Assembly: GCA_021904315.1 (NCBI GenBank)
Contig: CM038912.1
Span: forward strand, 4,489,061 to 4,553,060
Direction: 5' to 3'
DNA from: Sphagnum magellanicum
Taxonomy: Eukaryota > Streptophyta > Sphagnopsida > Sphagnales > Sphagnaceae
Length of the DNA: 64,000 nucleotides
The notes below the pieces were generated by a model that was not told the DNA's origin, searched no databases, and worked only from the letters and a program-made list of their open reading frames with translations. Position 1 is the stretch's first letter. Every line of letters starts with the position of its first letter. Made by a program: the position numbers and the translations under genes. Shown piece by piece: positions 38,101 through 50,187 of the stretch.

Positions 38101-38300
38101 TGCATTTGATTTTTTGAAAGGCCCACCTATTATTTTCATTGTTTCCATGAAACCCACCCCACATTTTCCTAAGATATCTGCCACATACCCTACTACCTTG
38201 TGCATTTGATTTTTTGAAAGGCCCACCTATTATTTTCATTGTTTCCATGAAACCCACCCAGCATTTTCCTAAGATATCTGCCACATACCCTACTACCTTG
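38101..38300. repeat. Two tandem units of 100 bp
   Basis: TGCATTTGATTTTTTGAAAG starts units at 38,101 and 38,201. The units differ at only a few positions, for example CACCCCACATT against CACCCAGCATT, so the duplication is recent. Confidence 0.85.
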
Positions 38301-38495
38301 GCCAATTTGACACTAATTATATTATTTTCAGAAATGTTGAAATTTTCAAAAATTATTTCTTCCAAATCAAAAAATATTGTAAAGGACAATAGTGAATATT
38401 TAGGAATATTTCATTCATTGGAATGAATTTTTCAAAATTAATCAATTATTCGACAGACATGTGTTGAAATGGCCAAGGTACTATGGTATCATGGA

Positions 38496-38498
<3 letters not shown>

Positions 38499-38542
<44 letters not shown>
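38499..38542. repeat. (AT)22 microsatellite
   Basis: An uninterrupted AT dinucleotide run of about 44 bases lies in the insertion block upstream of the NLR. Confidence 0.9.
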
Positions 38543-38544
<2 letters not shown>

Positions 38545-40179
38545 CTGCCACAGCTTCAGATTGCATAATACCCTTGAGCAAGGACTTATTTTGGGAACAC
38601 CCTGCTCCTCTGGCATTACCCTAATCAAAATAGGCGTCCAAAAGCCTTAGATTTCATTAAATTTCATGATTGGGAACCAAAGATTATGGTGATGAGTATG
38701 TAATTGTCACTCAGGAGAGATTCCACCATTCACCTCACACTTCCTGAGGTTACCTGCTCTTTCAAATGCATGAAACCAGCATATACTAGGAGGTGACAAT
38801 CATCCCATAGTTAACTACTTACCTCTCATGCAGTCCATGAAGAAGAAGTGCGTTGTACGACCTCACATTTCATGGATTGGCCAGCCCCAAATGAGTCACA
38901 ATAGTTAAAGTTTACGGTATCTTCTGGAGATGAGATTGAATATAAAAATGTTTATTGGCTCAGAGGGGTTTAAAGAGTAGTCGCTGGTTATAGTTAAGAT
39001 GCTCTGGAGTGTGGACCTTGGAGGGCATGTGTCTGAAAGGTTGGCATAGCTGTTTTCATTATTTACTACAATTATTATTTTTAAATAATAATACACCATG
39101 CTTAGACTAAATCAGGGTCTCTGAGTTCAAATCTAACATTTTTTGAGCTTAATTTGTTCACTAAGAGGCCCCACTCAAAAAGGTAAAGGTACCAACTTGG
39201 GTGCTGGTTCATCATCCTGGCCACATAACAGGCATTTGTCAGGTGTCTTGGTACCATCCATTTGCCTAAAGAACAGACAATTTTTAACCTTGGCAGTATA
39301 GTTATAGTATGGGGTAGGTATTATAAACTGGGGATACTTCTACTGTTTCATATTAATTAGTTGGGGGTGCCTCGCAAGCCCAACTTTCTTTTTTGCAATG
39401 AGCCAAAACTGTTTGTCACCATTTTTGGTCTGGGCTAATACCCCTATTAAATAAACTAGGGGTACTTATTAGAGTACTAATATACAGAGGGTGCTGAATA
39501 GGTGTGTGTACGTGTGAAGAAAAAATGTTACGGGCCAACAAAATTAATGCATTTTTTGGTCTGGATTTTTTTCTTAGCTATATTGACTGAACTAATATCT
39601 CAATGTGTAATAAGATTTGTTACGGTTGTGAGAATTTTCAAGGATGAGTGGAAATGTTATAAAGGGATCATTATTTTCAATGTTCAGCAGAATACTCTTG
39701 TGTGTAGGCCTGAATTGTTTTTTCCTCACCAACAGGATTGCTAGATATGGTAGTTTGGATTTGTCTTTTTAGTTTCCTTGAGTCAACTAACAGTCAATGT
39801 TCATCACATTACTTTGTTTCTATTTGTATTTAGTGGAGGTAGGCCTGAGGCCTCAAGACGCAATCTAAATTTTCAGGGCGCCACGTGGCATCAATTTTTT
39901 ATTGTTCTACAATGTATGGTGATAGGGCAGGATATCCTATAGTTGATTTTGGTGGATGGAAAAGAGGTGTTGGGTCAAATTGAATGGAAAATGAGGATTT
40001 TTTTTGCCTTGAGTGATGCTGACTTTAACCCTTAATATTATTGTCTATTGAAAGGCTAACATCAGCCCCATCATGTCAGTCTTCCAGCCAAGAATCATGC
40101 AATGCATGACTTTGTCAGTCTTCCAGCCAATAATCGTGCAATGCATGACTTTGTATGGGGGAAAAACAAAAGCCCCACA

Positions 40180-40960
40180 AGTTGTATTCCCGCATGTTGT
40201 AAATGTCCACAAGTGGGGACAGACTAAGCCCAGTGTAAATAAGGCTGAGAATCCCAAAATGAAGGCTGGCCATGGCAAGCGGTGGAAAATCTTGCCAATA
40301 TTGCAAAGACCTGGTAAGTTAAGCCTGATGCCATGGGCTTTCCAGGAATAAGGGCTTAGAATAAAGGCCTGCACGGGGTGGAGCTATTGGGGTAAAGCTC
40401 ACGGCAAAGAAAATACACATTTTTGCCAACAAGTCCCAAAAGTCTACAACTGGGGGATAGCCCCATGGGGCCAAGGTAGATATGAGGGTGAGAATCCAAA
40501 AGCCTTGAAATAAGGCAGGCAGAGAGAAGGGGGGCAATTTTTGCCAACAAGTCCCAAAAGTCTACATCTACGGGATACCCCCATGAGCCCAAGGTAGATA
40601 TGAGGGTGAGAATACAAAAGCCTTGAAATAAGGCACACAAAGACAAGGGGGGGAATCTTACCAATATTAGAAAGACCTGGCCAGTAAATCCTGATGCCAA
40701 GGGCTTTACAGGAAGAAGGGCCCACATGAGGTAGAGCAATTATGTTTAAGTCCTTTGCTATGAAAACAATATAACCTACCAACACAGTTTATTCCAACAA
40801 GTCCCAAAAGTCCACAACTGGGGGATAGGCCCAGCCCACGCTAGATGGGGTTGAGAATCCTAAAGCCTTGCGAGCAAGGCAGGCCAAGACACTGGGGAAA
40901 ATCGTGCCAGTATTAGAAAGACGTGTCAGTAAAGCCCCTCAGGTTACCGAGTTTACCAAA
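40180..40960. repeat. Complex tandem repeat in the compound insertion
   Basis: CAACAAGTCCCAAAAGTC followed by a GGGGATA word starts related blocks near 40,427, 40,547 and 40,797, with a diverged start near 40,200. Blocks share AAAGCCTTG and AGAAAGACCTGG words. One block is short (about 120 bp); the others are about 230-255 bp. Confidence 0.6.
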
Positions 40961-41022
40961 ATAGGAACCCAAATGAGGTTTGGGTAATCTCACAAGGTTG
41001 TGTTTTAATTTTTAACTCAATA

Positions 41023-41078
41023 GGTACGGTGTTCTTATGAAGAGCTATTAGTCGAGGCCAAAAATAGTGGCAGCGAAT
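41023..41078 (-). repeat. Right member of an inverted repeat pair
   Basis: In reverse complement this segment matches 37,597-37,652 (core GGCCTCGACTAATAGC against GGCCTGGACTAATAGC). Confidence 0.55.
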
Positions 41079-41668
41079 TTTATAAGAATAAATTTTTCAT
41101 GCAACCAATGAGAAGTTTCCTCATGGATTGTAGGAGCCTCTTATTCTCTTTGGGTGGGGGTGGTTGTTTCAACTTGTGTTTGGTGTGAAGAGTCGATGTT
41201 CATTGTTCACTTTCCCTTTGGACGATTTGAATTGTCTGTAATTTAATATTAATAGTTTGTTATGTATGTAATTATTTAAAGATTAACATTTATAATTTAT
41301 TAAGTGATGAATTTTTGTAATTTAATAATGATATGATGAATCATCATTAATTAATAATTATTTCAATTAATGTGCATGACTCAAAATTAATGAGGCAACA
41401 ATGCAACAAGGTACTGATATAAGTTTTTATTATGGTTTTGATTCATAATCAATACACTTGTGTAAAGCAAATGTATGTTGTCTATGTGGAAGGCACCTCA
41501 AATCCATCAATTTCCCTCCTAGAAATTGGGAGGGAAATTGTAAGTGTAAGAACTCTCCCACTATGGAATTGTAGGCATAAGAATTCTACCATTCATACAT
41601 ATCGCGATCTACATAGGCTTGGTACATGAGAAATTTCGTCTCATGCTTTATGATAGGTAAAGCCCATG

Positions 41669-42304
41669 GGTGGGGGACATTCTCAAAATGTGAGGTCGGA
41701 CTTGGTTATCGCCTTGTCCTAGGCCCCTTATTTTGAGAATGCCCCCCCCCCTATGGCTGTACCTTACACAGAATACCTTCAACTCATTGGAGACCTTATC
41801 AAGAGCCCAGAAGATGTAAAACTCCTAATCGATTTTGGTGTGATGAAAAAATGTTCTGGAAATTCACAAAACACTTTTAAAATGTGGAATAGGCTAAGCA
41901 GAGTTAACAAACCATATCCCTCTCATGGAGAAAACCAAGAGATTGTGTGTATCCAAACTTAATGTACTACCTATAGGGCCCCTTCCACCTACGAATGCAG
42001 TGAGATTGCAAGGGGCAAGCTGCCATTCCTCCAGGGGGTAAAGTGCTCTACTAGGGCTTGTTCCAGAGCCGTTCCCAACGTTGACAGACATCACAAGCAT
42101 GTTCTCTCCACTATCAGTTCACATTACAACTGAAGCACAGAAGCTGGCTGTCTGTTCCCACATAGGAAGAAACATGAAAGGTGCCTGCATTGGACACCCA
42201 AACCCGTTACGTGTACAGTTGAGCCCCAATGTCAGGCATACTCAAAATAAGGGCCTATGATGACAAGGTACAGCCCTTATTTTGAAAATCCACCCCCCAC
42301 CCCC
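41669..42304 (+). mobile_element. Candidate small foldback element carrying an ORF
   Basis: The left end GTGGGGGACATTCTCAAAAT and the right end, reversed (GGGGGGTGGATTTTCAAAAT), are alike. Each end also has its own hairpin: 41,672-41,689 with 41,730-41,746, and 42,241-42,254 with 42,273-42,289 (CTCAAAATAAGGGC). C and G runs border both ends. Target duplications are not clear. Confidence 0.4.
41753..41962 (+). pseudogene. Possible DUF247/UPF0481 C-terminal fragment
   Basis: The 69-codon frame contains YLQLIGDLIKSPEDVKLLI, then DFGVM and MWNRLSRVN. This pattern resembles the stretch Y..FM..LI....DV..LR..GI....N.L of plant DUF247 proteins. Those proteins are 400 residues or more, so this is at most a fragment, captured between the two hairpins. 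It could also be a chance resemblance. Confidence 0.3.
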
Positions 42305-43239
42305 TCCCCCCCTACCCCCACAACCTTGTGTGCCTTACCCACCATAAAGCACGAGGTGAACATTATCATAAGCCTAAACATACATAGGTAATGAACAAAG
42401 TAGGAGTGGGATGGATCTTTCACTTACTCTTTAGGAGTGGTAAGGACCTTACCACATGTGAGTAGGCCTACGATCCTTTGTGTTTTTTAATAGTAGGTGT
42501 AATATCCTTCCTCTTCTAAAGGAGGTATTCACAAATATAAAGCGCCCTCCATGTCCAATAGAAAATTTGTCTGAGTGCTTTATGCAAGAATATATGGAAA
42601 AACTAGGTTTGATAATTGATGCTAAGTTCAAAAAAGTTCAATAGATTCTGGAGGGTTGCGTACTCGGCACCAGTGGGTATGCTCTTAGGGTGTCCATGGG
42701 AGGTGGAGTCAATCCGATAAACCCGACAGTTTTGGCTTTACTGTACATAAAATTCAGGTGGGATTATTATTATATTATTAATTTTTAGTTTTTTTTCCTC
42801 CCTCAGGATGCCCTCAGGGATCATGGAAAAAACCGACAAAATGGAAAGAAGGGGGGAGGGAAGAGGGTGGGGGGGGGGAGGTCTTTTTAAGAACCAAATG
42901 GCCACTCCAAAAGAGGAGTGAAAAGTCTTCCCAGATACACCACAAATATATCTAGGGTTTTAAATAGCAAAATATATCACTGACTGAATTGTGCAGTGTG
43001 AAACTCCCCCAACATGCCTGAATTTTCTTAACATGCCACAGCCCTGAACACACAATTTGCAGAATTGGCGGGATGTGACCACCCTATGGACGATTATTTT
43101 CTGCGCTTACCAAATCCCCTCAAGCAGAGACACCCATGCTCAGAGCCTCCGAGGTGCCTATATAACCCAGCGTTCTCCTCTACCTCTCACAATCTTTTAT
43201 GGAAGCAATAGCAAAAAGGCTATTCCAATCTAGATAGTT
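42305..43239. other. Non-coding stretch of the compound insertion
   Basis: No gene is supported. G- and C-rich runs lie at about 42,292-42,316 and 42,853-42,880. A TATA-like CTATATAAC (43,158-43,166) is followed by ATG at 43,199 with a 12-codon frame ending next to the hAT-like terminus. This may be a captured promoter and first exon, but the spacing is short. Confidence 0.3.
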
Positions 43240-43920
43240 AGTGGAGGTAGGCCTGAGGCCTCAAAACGCAATCTAAATTTTCAGGGCGCCACGTGGCATC
43301 AACTTTTCACATATCACCAGCACTAGCCATTCCAAAAGCCATAGCCAGTCCAGGCATTGAGCAATCACAAGTCAATTTCTATAATTCTTAAATTAAGTCA
43401 CACTCGATGATTCAAAATTATACTGTCCACTGGGCTGCAGTTGTAAGAATTCTTGGTTTTAGGTTAGGATTTGTTGGAAGGTTGTAAAAGCACATCTAAG
43501 ATGAGTTTTGGACATTGAGAAAACTGAAATCCACAAACAAATAAGGAATCATCCATAAGAAGATGTAGAAAAAATTGTGATCATCCCTCAGAAGATTTAG
43601 CCAATTCTGGCTATAATCCACACATGAAGTACAGATCTTTAATCATCATTTTATAATTTGGGCTACACACTGGAAACCAAATATAGAAATCTGGTGAGCT
43701 TTGTTACTTTCACTTTTACTGATTGAAAACCTTGAAAAGCATGTAAATCTATATGATGAACCCTAGCATTGCAAGAAAGTGGAACTGCATGGTCAGACAT
43801 GGCTCATCATCCTAGGATACTCATCTGATGTGTCTTAAATCAAGTCACACTGGGTGATTTAAAATTATATATACTGTCCACTGAGCAGTTTATGGTACAT
43901 TTTAAAAAAGTTTCTGAACT

Positions 43921-44160
43921 TCAGCACTGACCCTGTTTGCTTACTCCGCACGGAGAGACAGAGCACACATCCACCAGTGGAGTTTCCTCTGCAATCTCAT
44001 AGAATAAATGCACCTCACTTGTCTTGGAATTGCAACCTGCTTGCCGGTTCTCACTATCAGCAATATTTATTTTGGAAAAAAACAAAGGTGAGCTAGAGTT
44101 GCACAAGAACTCCAAGCTTGATGGACCATATAATTCATAGGGCTCTTGTGAAAATCCCCT
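43921..44160 (-). pseudogene. Unidentified exon-like fragment inside the hAT-like unit
   Basis: The minus strand reads an open, compositionally ordinary protein stretch (YGPSSLEFLCNSSSPLFFSK ... SEVHLFYEIAEETPLVD) ending near CAG|GGTCAG. It looks more like cellular exon sequence than spacer, but I do not recognise the family. Its place inside a TIR-bounded unit suggests gene capture. Confidence 0.3.
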
Positions 44161-46039
44161 CCAATCTCATTTGTATCATTGAATCCATCAGAGACGTGTC
44201 TTTGGACATCAGCTGCAGAAGGTGTCCAGGTGCTGGAGAAGACTTATGTATGCCAATGATTTTGCAGCTGCTGCTGGCTTGTTTATCCCCCCACCGCCCC
44301 CCATGTAGTAGGCTAAGTAGTAGACAACGTTTAGGTTAGTGCTGCAGGAGCAGTACTACTCTAGTTCAGAGAGAGACGGACGTAGTCAATAAAAGACGGT
44401 GTTAGGCCTACCTCCACTCCAGGTCCCAGAAGGGACCAACTAGTTGGAGTTCTCTTGTGAGGCAGAATATTTGCCTGGCACCTTAAGCAGTGGAAGAATT
44501 CAATTGTCTAGGACATTGGGGTTGTTGTTCCTTCCATTTGCAAAAGAGTCAAGACCTTTCCACATTGAAGTTTGCATGTACGTTGTGTTGGGGAACGCTT
44601 TTTCCCCTGTCCTTCACCAGCCTTTTTTTTTTGCTTCTTTTTTTTTTTGGTATAATTTTAATGTTGAAAAGTTTGATGCTACCACCCTACCTTAGTTTAG
44701 AGCAGTTTTTTCTGCTGAAATTGCCTAAGTCTGATAGTGAATTATATTTTACAGCCACTTGTTTGATCCATGACTATGAGATATGTCACAAGGAATAGCA
44801 ATCACATAAATCCATTGGATGCCACTTTTTGAGGAGCATTGCCAATGGGTTGTTTCCTTTCACTCTCAATAATGCACCATTCTTAATGACAATTCTCTCA
44901 GCATGACCTCTATCTGTCACCACTCCCTTCACTCAGCTTGATGGTAACATAGCCACCATTTTCACTTGTGTTCATTTTCACTTGCAGTAAAAAAATTATG
45001 TCCAAGGACTCATTTCAATTTTAGTTCTCCTAAGCAATTTGTGTGAAAGTTTGCCAAATCTTAAGGCCTAACATCCAATGTGCAACATTCTTGTAAGCTG
45101 TTAGCCTTAGTGATCTTAAATTGAATTTGTCAAATTTTCAATCAATGGGAGAATTTGATTGTTGAAACTTGAATCCAAACCTGTATGCAACAATACTACA
45201 ATGATGACTTACTCCTAAGGTTCAGGTAAATTCTCAACTTGTGTATTTGTTTGAGCAATTTCAAAAGTTTCTTATTGTTTATGTGACGTTGTCTTGTTTC
45301 AAGATTTGTTTGTGATGTCCATTGATTCAATGGGTCTTTATATTTTTCAACTCTATCAATTTTCACATTGGATCCTTTCTCATTGGACTTTGAATTTTGA
45401 TTCTAGCAAAAATGTTGGTGATCAATTTTCATTTTGTCAAACATATTTTGCAATTTGAACGCTTTGCAATTTGTGAGGGAGACCACCATGCCTTTGATGA
45501 AACTATTGATAAACTTTAGGGGGTGAAAACATTATCAATTAGATAAAAAGTAGTTAATGAATTGGAAAAATTGGTTTTCTTCAAAAAAACACAAGCAAAA
45601 GTACATTTTTTAAAAAGTATTTTCAAGAGGCACCCATATTTATGTGTAGGGTACTTATATTGCTTTTGATATGCAATGTTGAATGTCAAAAAAATGAAAT
45701 TGATGGACTACTATGTGCAAAGATGTCCAAATGTCAAAAATTAAAAAGTTTGAAATAAGTATGTTATAAAATTGTAAAGGTGGGATTATGAGCATTTGCT
45801 AGTATGTGATGTATGTTGTACAAGTCAAAACTTTGTGCTTAATGTGGATGGTTTGGAGTGTATTTTTAAATGTTAGAACTAAATGTAGTTTCAAAAATAT
45901 TTTTCACTTAAACTTTTTCTAATCGAAACGAGATGAAATTTTTTCTCTCACATTGTGTTGATGCATAGCATAGCACACTATTTCCCCCCACCCCCTAAAC
46001 CCCCCAAGATGTATTCTTCTTAATAAAGTGAATAGCCAA

Positions 46040-47010
46040 GGTTGTTGTCTATTATTTGAAGAGGCAATAGCGCATCAAGTTTCAAAAAACTACCATCTAT
46101 TGTCCAAGGAAGTAACAATAACACAAGAATCAACTAACTATCATTTGCAATCCAAAGAGGTTATTAGACACAAGAATCAATAAACTATTGTTTGTTGTCC
46201 AAGGAGATAACAACATCACAAGAATCAACAAACTACCATTTACTATCAAAAGAAGCAACAACACCACAAGAACCAACAAACTATCCAACAAGGTAGCAGC
46301 ACCACAAGAATTAATAGACTATTTGTTTAGTGTCCAAAGAAATAGCAACACCACAAAAATCAATAGACTATCATCTACTGTCCAAGGAGGTAGCAACACC
46401 ATAAGGTAGATCAGACTACCATCTACTCTCCAAAGAAGTAACACTAGAATCAACATACTATCATCTATTGTCCAAGGAGGCAATAGCACCACAAGATGGA
46501 TCAGACTATCATCTATTGTCCAAAGAAGTAGTAGCATATTGAAATTCAATAAATTATCGTTTATTGTCCAAGGAAGAAACAACACATCAAGATTCAATAA
46601 ACTACCATTTCTTATCCAAAAAAGCAACAACACATCAAAATTCAACAAATTACCATTTGTAGTCCAAGGAGGCAATAACACATCAAGACTCAAAAACTAT
46701 CATTTCTTGTCCAAGGAAACAACAATACATCAAAACTCAACAAATTATCATCTATTGTCCAAGGAGGTAGCAACACATGAAGATTCAACACATTACTGTA
46801 TATTGTCCTAGTAGGCAATCACACATCAAAACTCAACCACTTACTGTCCAAAGAGGTAAGTAGCACCGAAAGAAGCATCACACTATCATATATTGTTGAA
46901 GGAAGCAATAACACATCAAGATTCAATAGGCTACCATTTGTTGTCTAGGGAAACAAATACATCAAGATTCAACATATTATCATATGTTGTCCAAGGAGGA
47001 AAAAGAGGTG
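46040..47010 (+). repeat. 48-bp minisatellite (copy B)
   Basis: About 20 degenerate units correspond to the array at 2,936-4,295. One plus frame reads RFNKLPFVVQGGNNTS-like repeats and runs into GGKRGGKDHGGGSSFHKG (about 46,995-47,050). The array is shorter and more scrambled than in copy A. Confidence 0.8.
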
Positions 47011-47590
47011 GAAAGGACCATGGAGGTGGAAGTTCATTTCATAAAGGAAGGAACAATACCAACTTCTACAAAATCATGTTTCATGATTACCAAGGGGCAA
47101 GAGCAAAGAATCACAACTTGGTAGTCCTTCATTAAATAAGCAAACTAGATGACAATAATTACCACATTGGGCAGCCATAGTTGGTAATTATTGTGGTTGG
47201 ACAATTAAATGCAAAAACTTGGCCAAAACAAAACAATGAATGGGACCAATTTGTGGAAAGAGGTGTATGAAGTTACCTTCACCTAGAAAAAGGTAATGAT
47301 TTTTACTTCTATGTCACCTTTGCTTTGTTTGTGGAGAGGGTTATAACACATCTATCTCCTCCAATGACCTTCAAGGATGAAGAATGAATGGATGGTAGTC
47401 TACCAATACCAACTTGATAGGAAACAACACAAGGTAATCGAAAGCTTGGATTCCAAAGGACAACAATCTTATTTTCATGCTTGGGATTTGTAAACCAAGG
47501 ATTTTGAAGACAAAATCCAAAATGGAGGGGATGATAATGTTAGGGGCATAAAATTGTCCTATGTTGGTTAAACACCATGGATGTTAGGAG

Positions 47591-48800
47591 ATAGTAGTAT
47601 CGTCATTGGATGGTAATTACCATCAAATGACAAAACAATCACATGAGAATTACAAAATGAAAGTGGTTTCTAGTATTATCAATACAATGAACTACCTTCA
47701 TGGGGCAAAATAATCAGAAATTCATTCTAGGAGGAATTTTAATCAAAATTATATTAGTTACTAAAAATAATATCCTAGTCCATTATACTTAAAAAGGCAT
47801 CTTAATAACTACATTATTAATGGTAAATATCCTACTTACCACCTTCTATTTATTTGGGGGTGAAGCCATTTATGTTAATTAAATTTAAGTGGATAAGGGA
47901 TGGATCAATTTCCCTTAACTAGGATGTGTGAAAAGAATTAAAATAATGAGATGTAGAAGGATAAGGAAATCTAGGAGGATAAAAATTCAACCTTTGTGTG
48001 ATGAACATCTTTCTTCAATTCCTTATTTATTTTTTGGGAGGAGTGAAGGATTCATTAGAATTTCAAATCATTAATTTTCATTATTCATGAAACATTAAAC
48101 ATTATATCACTAGGAAGATGCTTGTGTGTGACACTCTTGTGCAAGAGAGAAGGAAAAAAACATGGGAAAGAAATATATTTGTCTTTATGTAATGAAAAAT
48201 GGTTGAAGTTTATTCTAATGTTTCTTCTTGGTGTGTGTTCTACTTAAAGTGTGATAAAAGAAAGGAAAGTAGTTCTTACTAAATTTATATAGAGCTTTGT
48301 TACTCTTATGTATTAATTTTTTTCATTTATAAAGTTATAATATGTTTTTTATTTTTGTTCTAGTTTTGGAGTAGTAAATGCATTTTTACTACATGACGAT
48401 AATTGCTAGAATGGAACAACAAGGAGGTAACCACTGGAACTAAGGTTTGTAAAAGGTATCTAGAGCTATTGCAAATACTAAGCAACAACTATAAAAGGTA
48501 TGTAAACTATAGGCAATAACTACATTTCGAGTTTATAAAAAATGGTAGTTGCAACATGACACCAATTGCTGTAAGATACTAAATGTTGTAAGATAATAAG
48601 CAAACATAAAACATGCCTTACCCTAATGTGTTTTCACATTGTTTCTTTTTTTCTTTACTTAACAATCTTTTCCTTTGTAATAATTGTTCTTGCAATTTGG
48701 GCATTACTATCCTTGTGAGCAGGTTTGTTTGGGCCTACAAGCTAACTACTATCTTTTGTGATAATTGCAATTGTCGTTGCAAGACATCCTCCTTGTGATC
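47591..48800. other. AT-rich intergenic spacer
   Basis: No gene is visible between the end of duplication copy B and the LINE remnant. Frames are short and without motifs. Confidence 0.4.
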
Positions 48801-48821
48801 CTACTTTACTCCTTGGATAGC

Positions 48822-50187
48822 TTAGTGGTGCATGAGGGTAAATATCTCATCAGTCAACTCACTTAACCTATCCAATAGCTTATCCTTGTCTACCCTCTCC
48901 ATCTTCAAATGTTCCTCCAAGGTGGTTATATTGTAGTTTCTCCTAAGGTCTTCTTCAATTTGGATGTCAGCTAAGGTTCCATACTTTAATCCATTGGATT
49001 TATACATTCCTTGGAATTCACCTTTCCATCTATCCTTAGTTGGCGTCTTCTCCATAACATATTTGTTGTTTAATAGTTTAAAATATTATGAACATCCTTG
49101 CATAGCTGAGTAGTTCTAAAAGCTAGCCCCATCCATCCACTTCCATTGTCATGGGTCAAAGAACATTTCCCTTAGGTTCTTGTAAACAAAAGGAAAGACT
49201 TTTAATGGGGCTCTTCCTAATCTCACTCACAATGGCATTCTAGTAGATGGAATTATGAAGCAAACTGTGATCATTACTAGACCACACGATTGGGCTAAGA
49301 ATTTTGGATTGGGGCCCCACCGTATAACATTTTGTCTAATTAGCAATTCAAAGTTAATTTTGGCCTTGTGTGCTATGAATAAAGATTCCATCCTAAACAT
49401 AGAGGACTCTAGTAGGTAAGTGGTCATCTTGAACTTGATACACCCCAGCTATCCAGTCACCTGAAGCATGCCTACTTGGGTTTGAAGGAGGTCAATTTTT
49501 TTATGAGTTAGTGATTGGGTGATTGTAAGTCATATTTCACTTTCCTTTTAAGTGAGGTCAAATCTTTTTTTGACCTTATCTACTAGGATAAAGTGGTTGA
49601 GAATGCTGTCCCAAAGGCCACAAAAAGTTCTCACACCTTTCTTGCTAGTGAGAAAACTCATAGATTACCTTTGAAGTCTTTCTCCCACAATAGAGATTGG
49701 TGGTGTAGTTGAGATTTGTTAGTGGCCAAAGTCCATTGAACATAGGGGAATGATTTCTTCCAAGCTTTCATGGCATGCCTCCATATTTTGAAACCATGCC
49801 TATAACAAACTTGTCAACAAATGCCCATTTAAGGTCTCTTCCCCATCTAAAGAGTTTGTTTGGCCTAGTTGTTGTTAATCAATATCTTAAAAGGAATTTC
49901 AAATTGGAACCATTTGTTCTTAGACCACAAACTACCCATTTGGCCATGAGTGAATCAATAGGTTCTTTTAGGTCGACAAGCTACAACTGACCTATTCGCT
50001 TCTTGGCACAAGAGTTAGCCCAATTAACTCCACATTTGGACCTCTTGCTACTTCCCAACCAAAGGAAATGATGCAACAAACCTTCGATCTTTCTAATTCG
50101 TGCATTGTTGACCCCCATAAACAGTAGCAAAGTACCATAAAGATAAAGAGATGGCCAACCATAATTATCTTCCTTTACTGCCATCAA
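48822..50187 (-). pseudogene. Non-LTR retrotransposon (LINE) RT C-terminal remnant
   Basis: The minus strand from 50,187 reads IRKIEGLLHHFLWLGSSKRS, then NWANSCAKKR and, after a stop, LVDLKEPIDSLMAKW. This is the post-palm region of plant LINE reverse transcriptases (I..L...FLW.G......W...C.PK..GGL...DL...N.ALL.KW). Multiple stops and frame changes follow down to about 48.8 kb. The palm with its catalytic Asp residues is not present. Confidence 0.6.

Larger units (their letters stand above)
36391..39335. other. Insertion or replacement block in copy B
   Basis: About 2.9 kb has no counterpart in copy A, which has 123 bp here (738-860). It contains a SINE-like head, an 81-bp and a 100-bp tandem repeat and an (AT)n run, and no convincing ORF. 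Its borders show no target duplication, so insertion with deletion or ectopic repair is likelier than simple transposition. It removed the 5' end of the NB-ARC exon. Confidence 0.7.
39832..44443. mobile_element. Compound insertion with hAT-like terminal repeats
   Basis: Copy A shows the empty site. The left end is AGTGGAGGTAGGCCT (39,832-39,846) and its exact complement AGGCCTACCTCCACT is at 44,404-44,418. The first 60-odd bases, including GGGCGCCACGTGGCATCAA, recur in direct orientation at 43,240-43,303, so an inner unit (43,240-44,418) is nested or fused with an outer one. TIRs starting (T)AGTGG are seen in hAT elements, but no 8-bp target duplication flanks either unit. About 27 bp of extra sequence (44,419-44,445) lies outside the right TIR. 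No hAT transposase was found. Confidence 0.65.
35654..47590. repeat. Segmental duplication, copy B, with two large insertions
   Basis: This is the partner of 1-4,880 in the same orientation. Duplicated pieces are 35,654-36,390, 39,336-39,831 and 44,446-47,590. Between them lie 36,391-39,335, which replaced about 120 bp of NB-ARC exon, and 39,832-44,443, which splits the colinear word TTTGTATTT|GGAGTTCTC found whole in copy A at 1,348-1,365. Confidence 0.9.
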
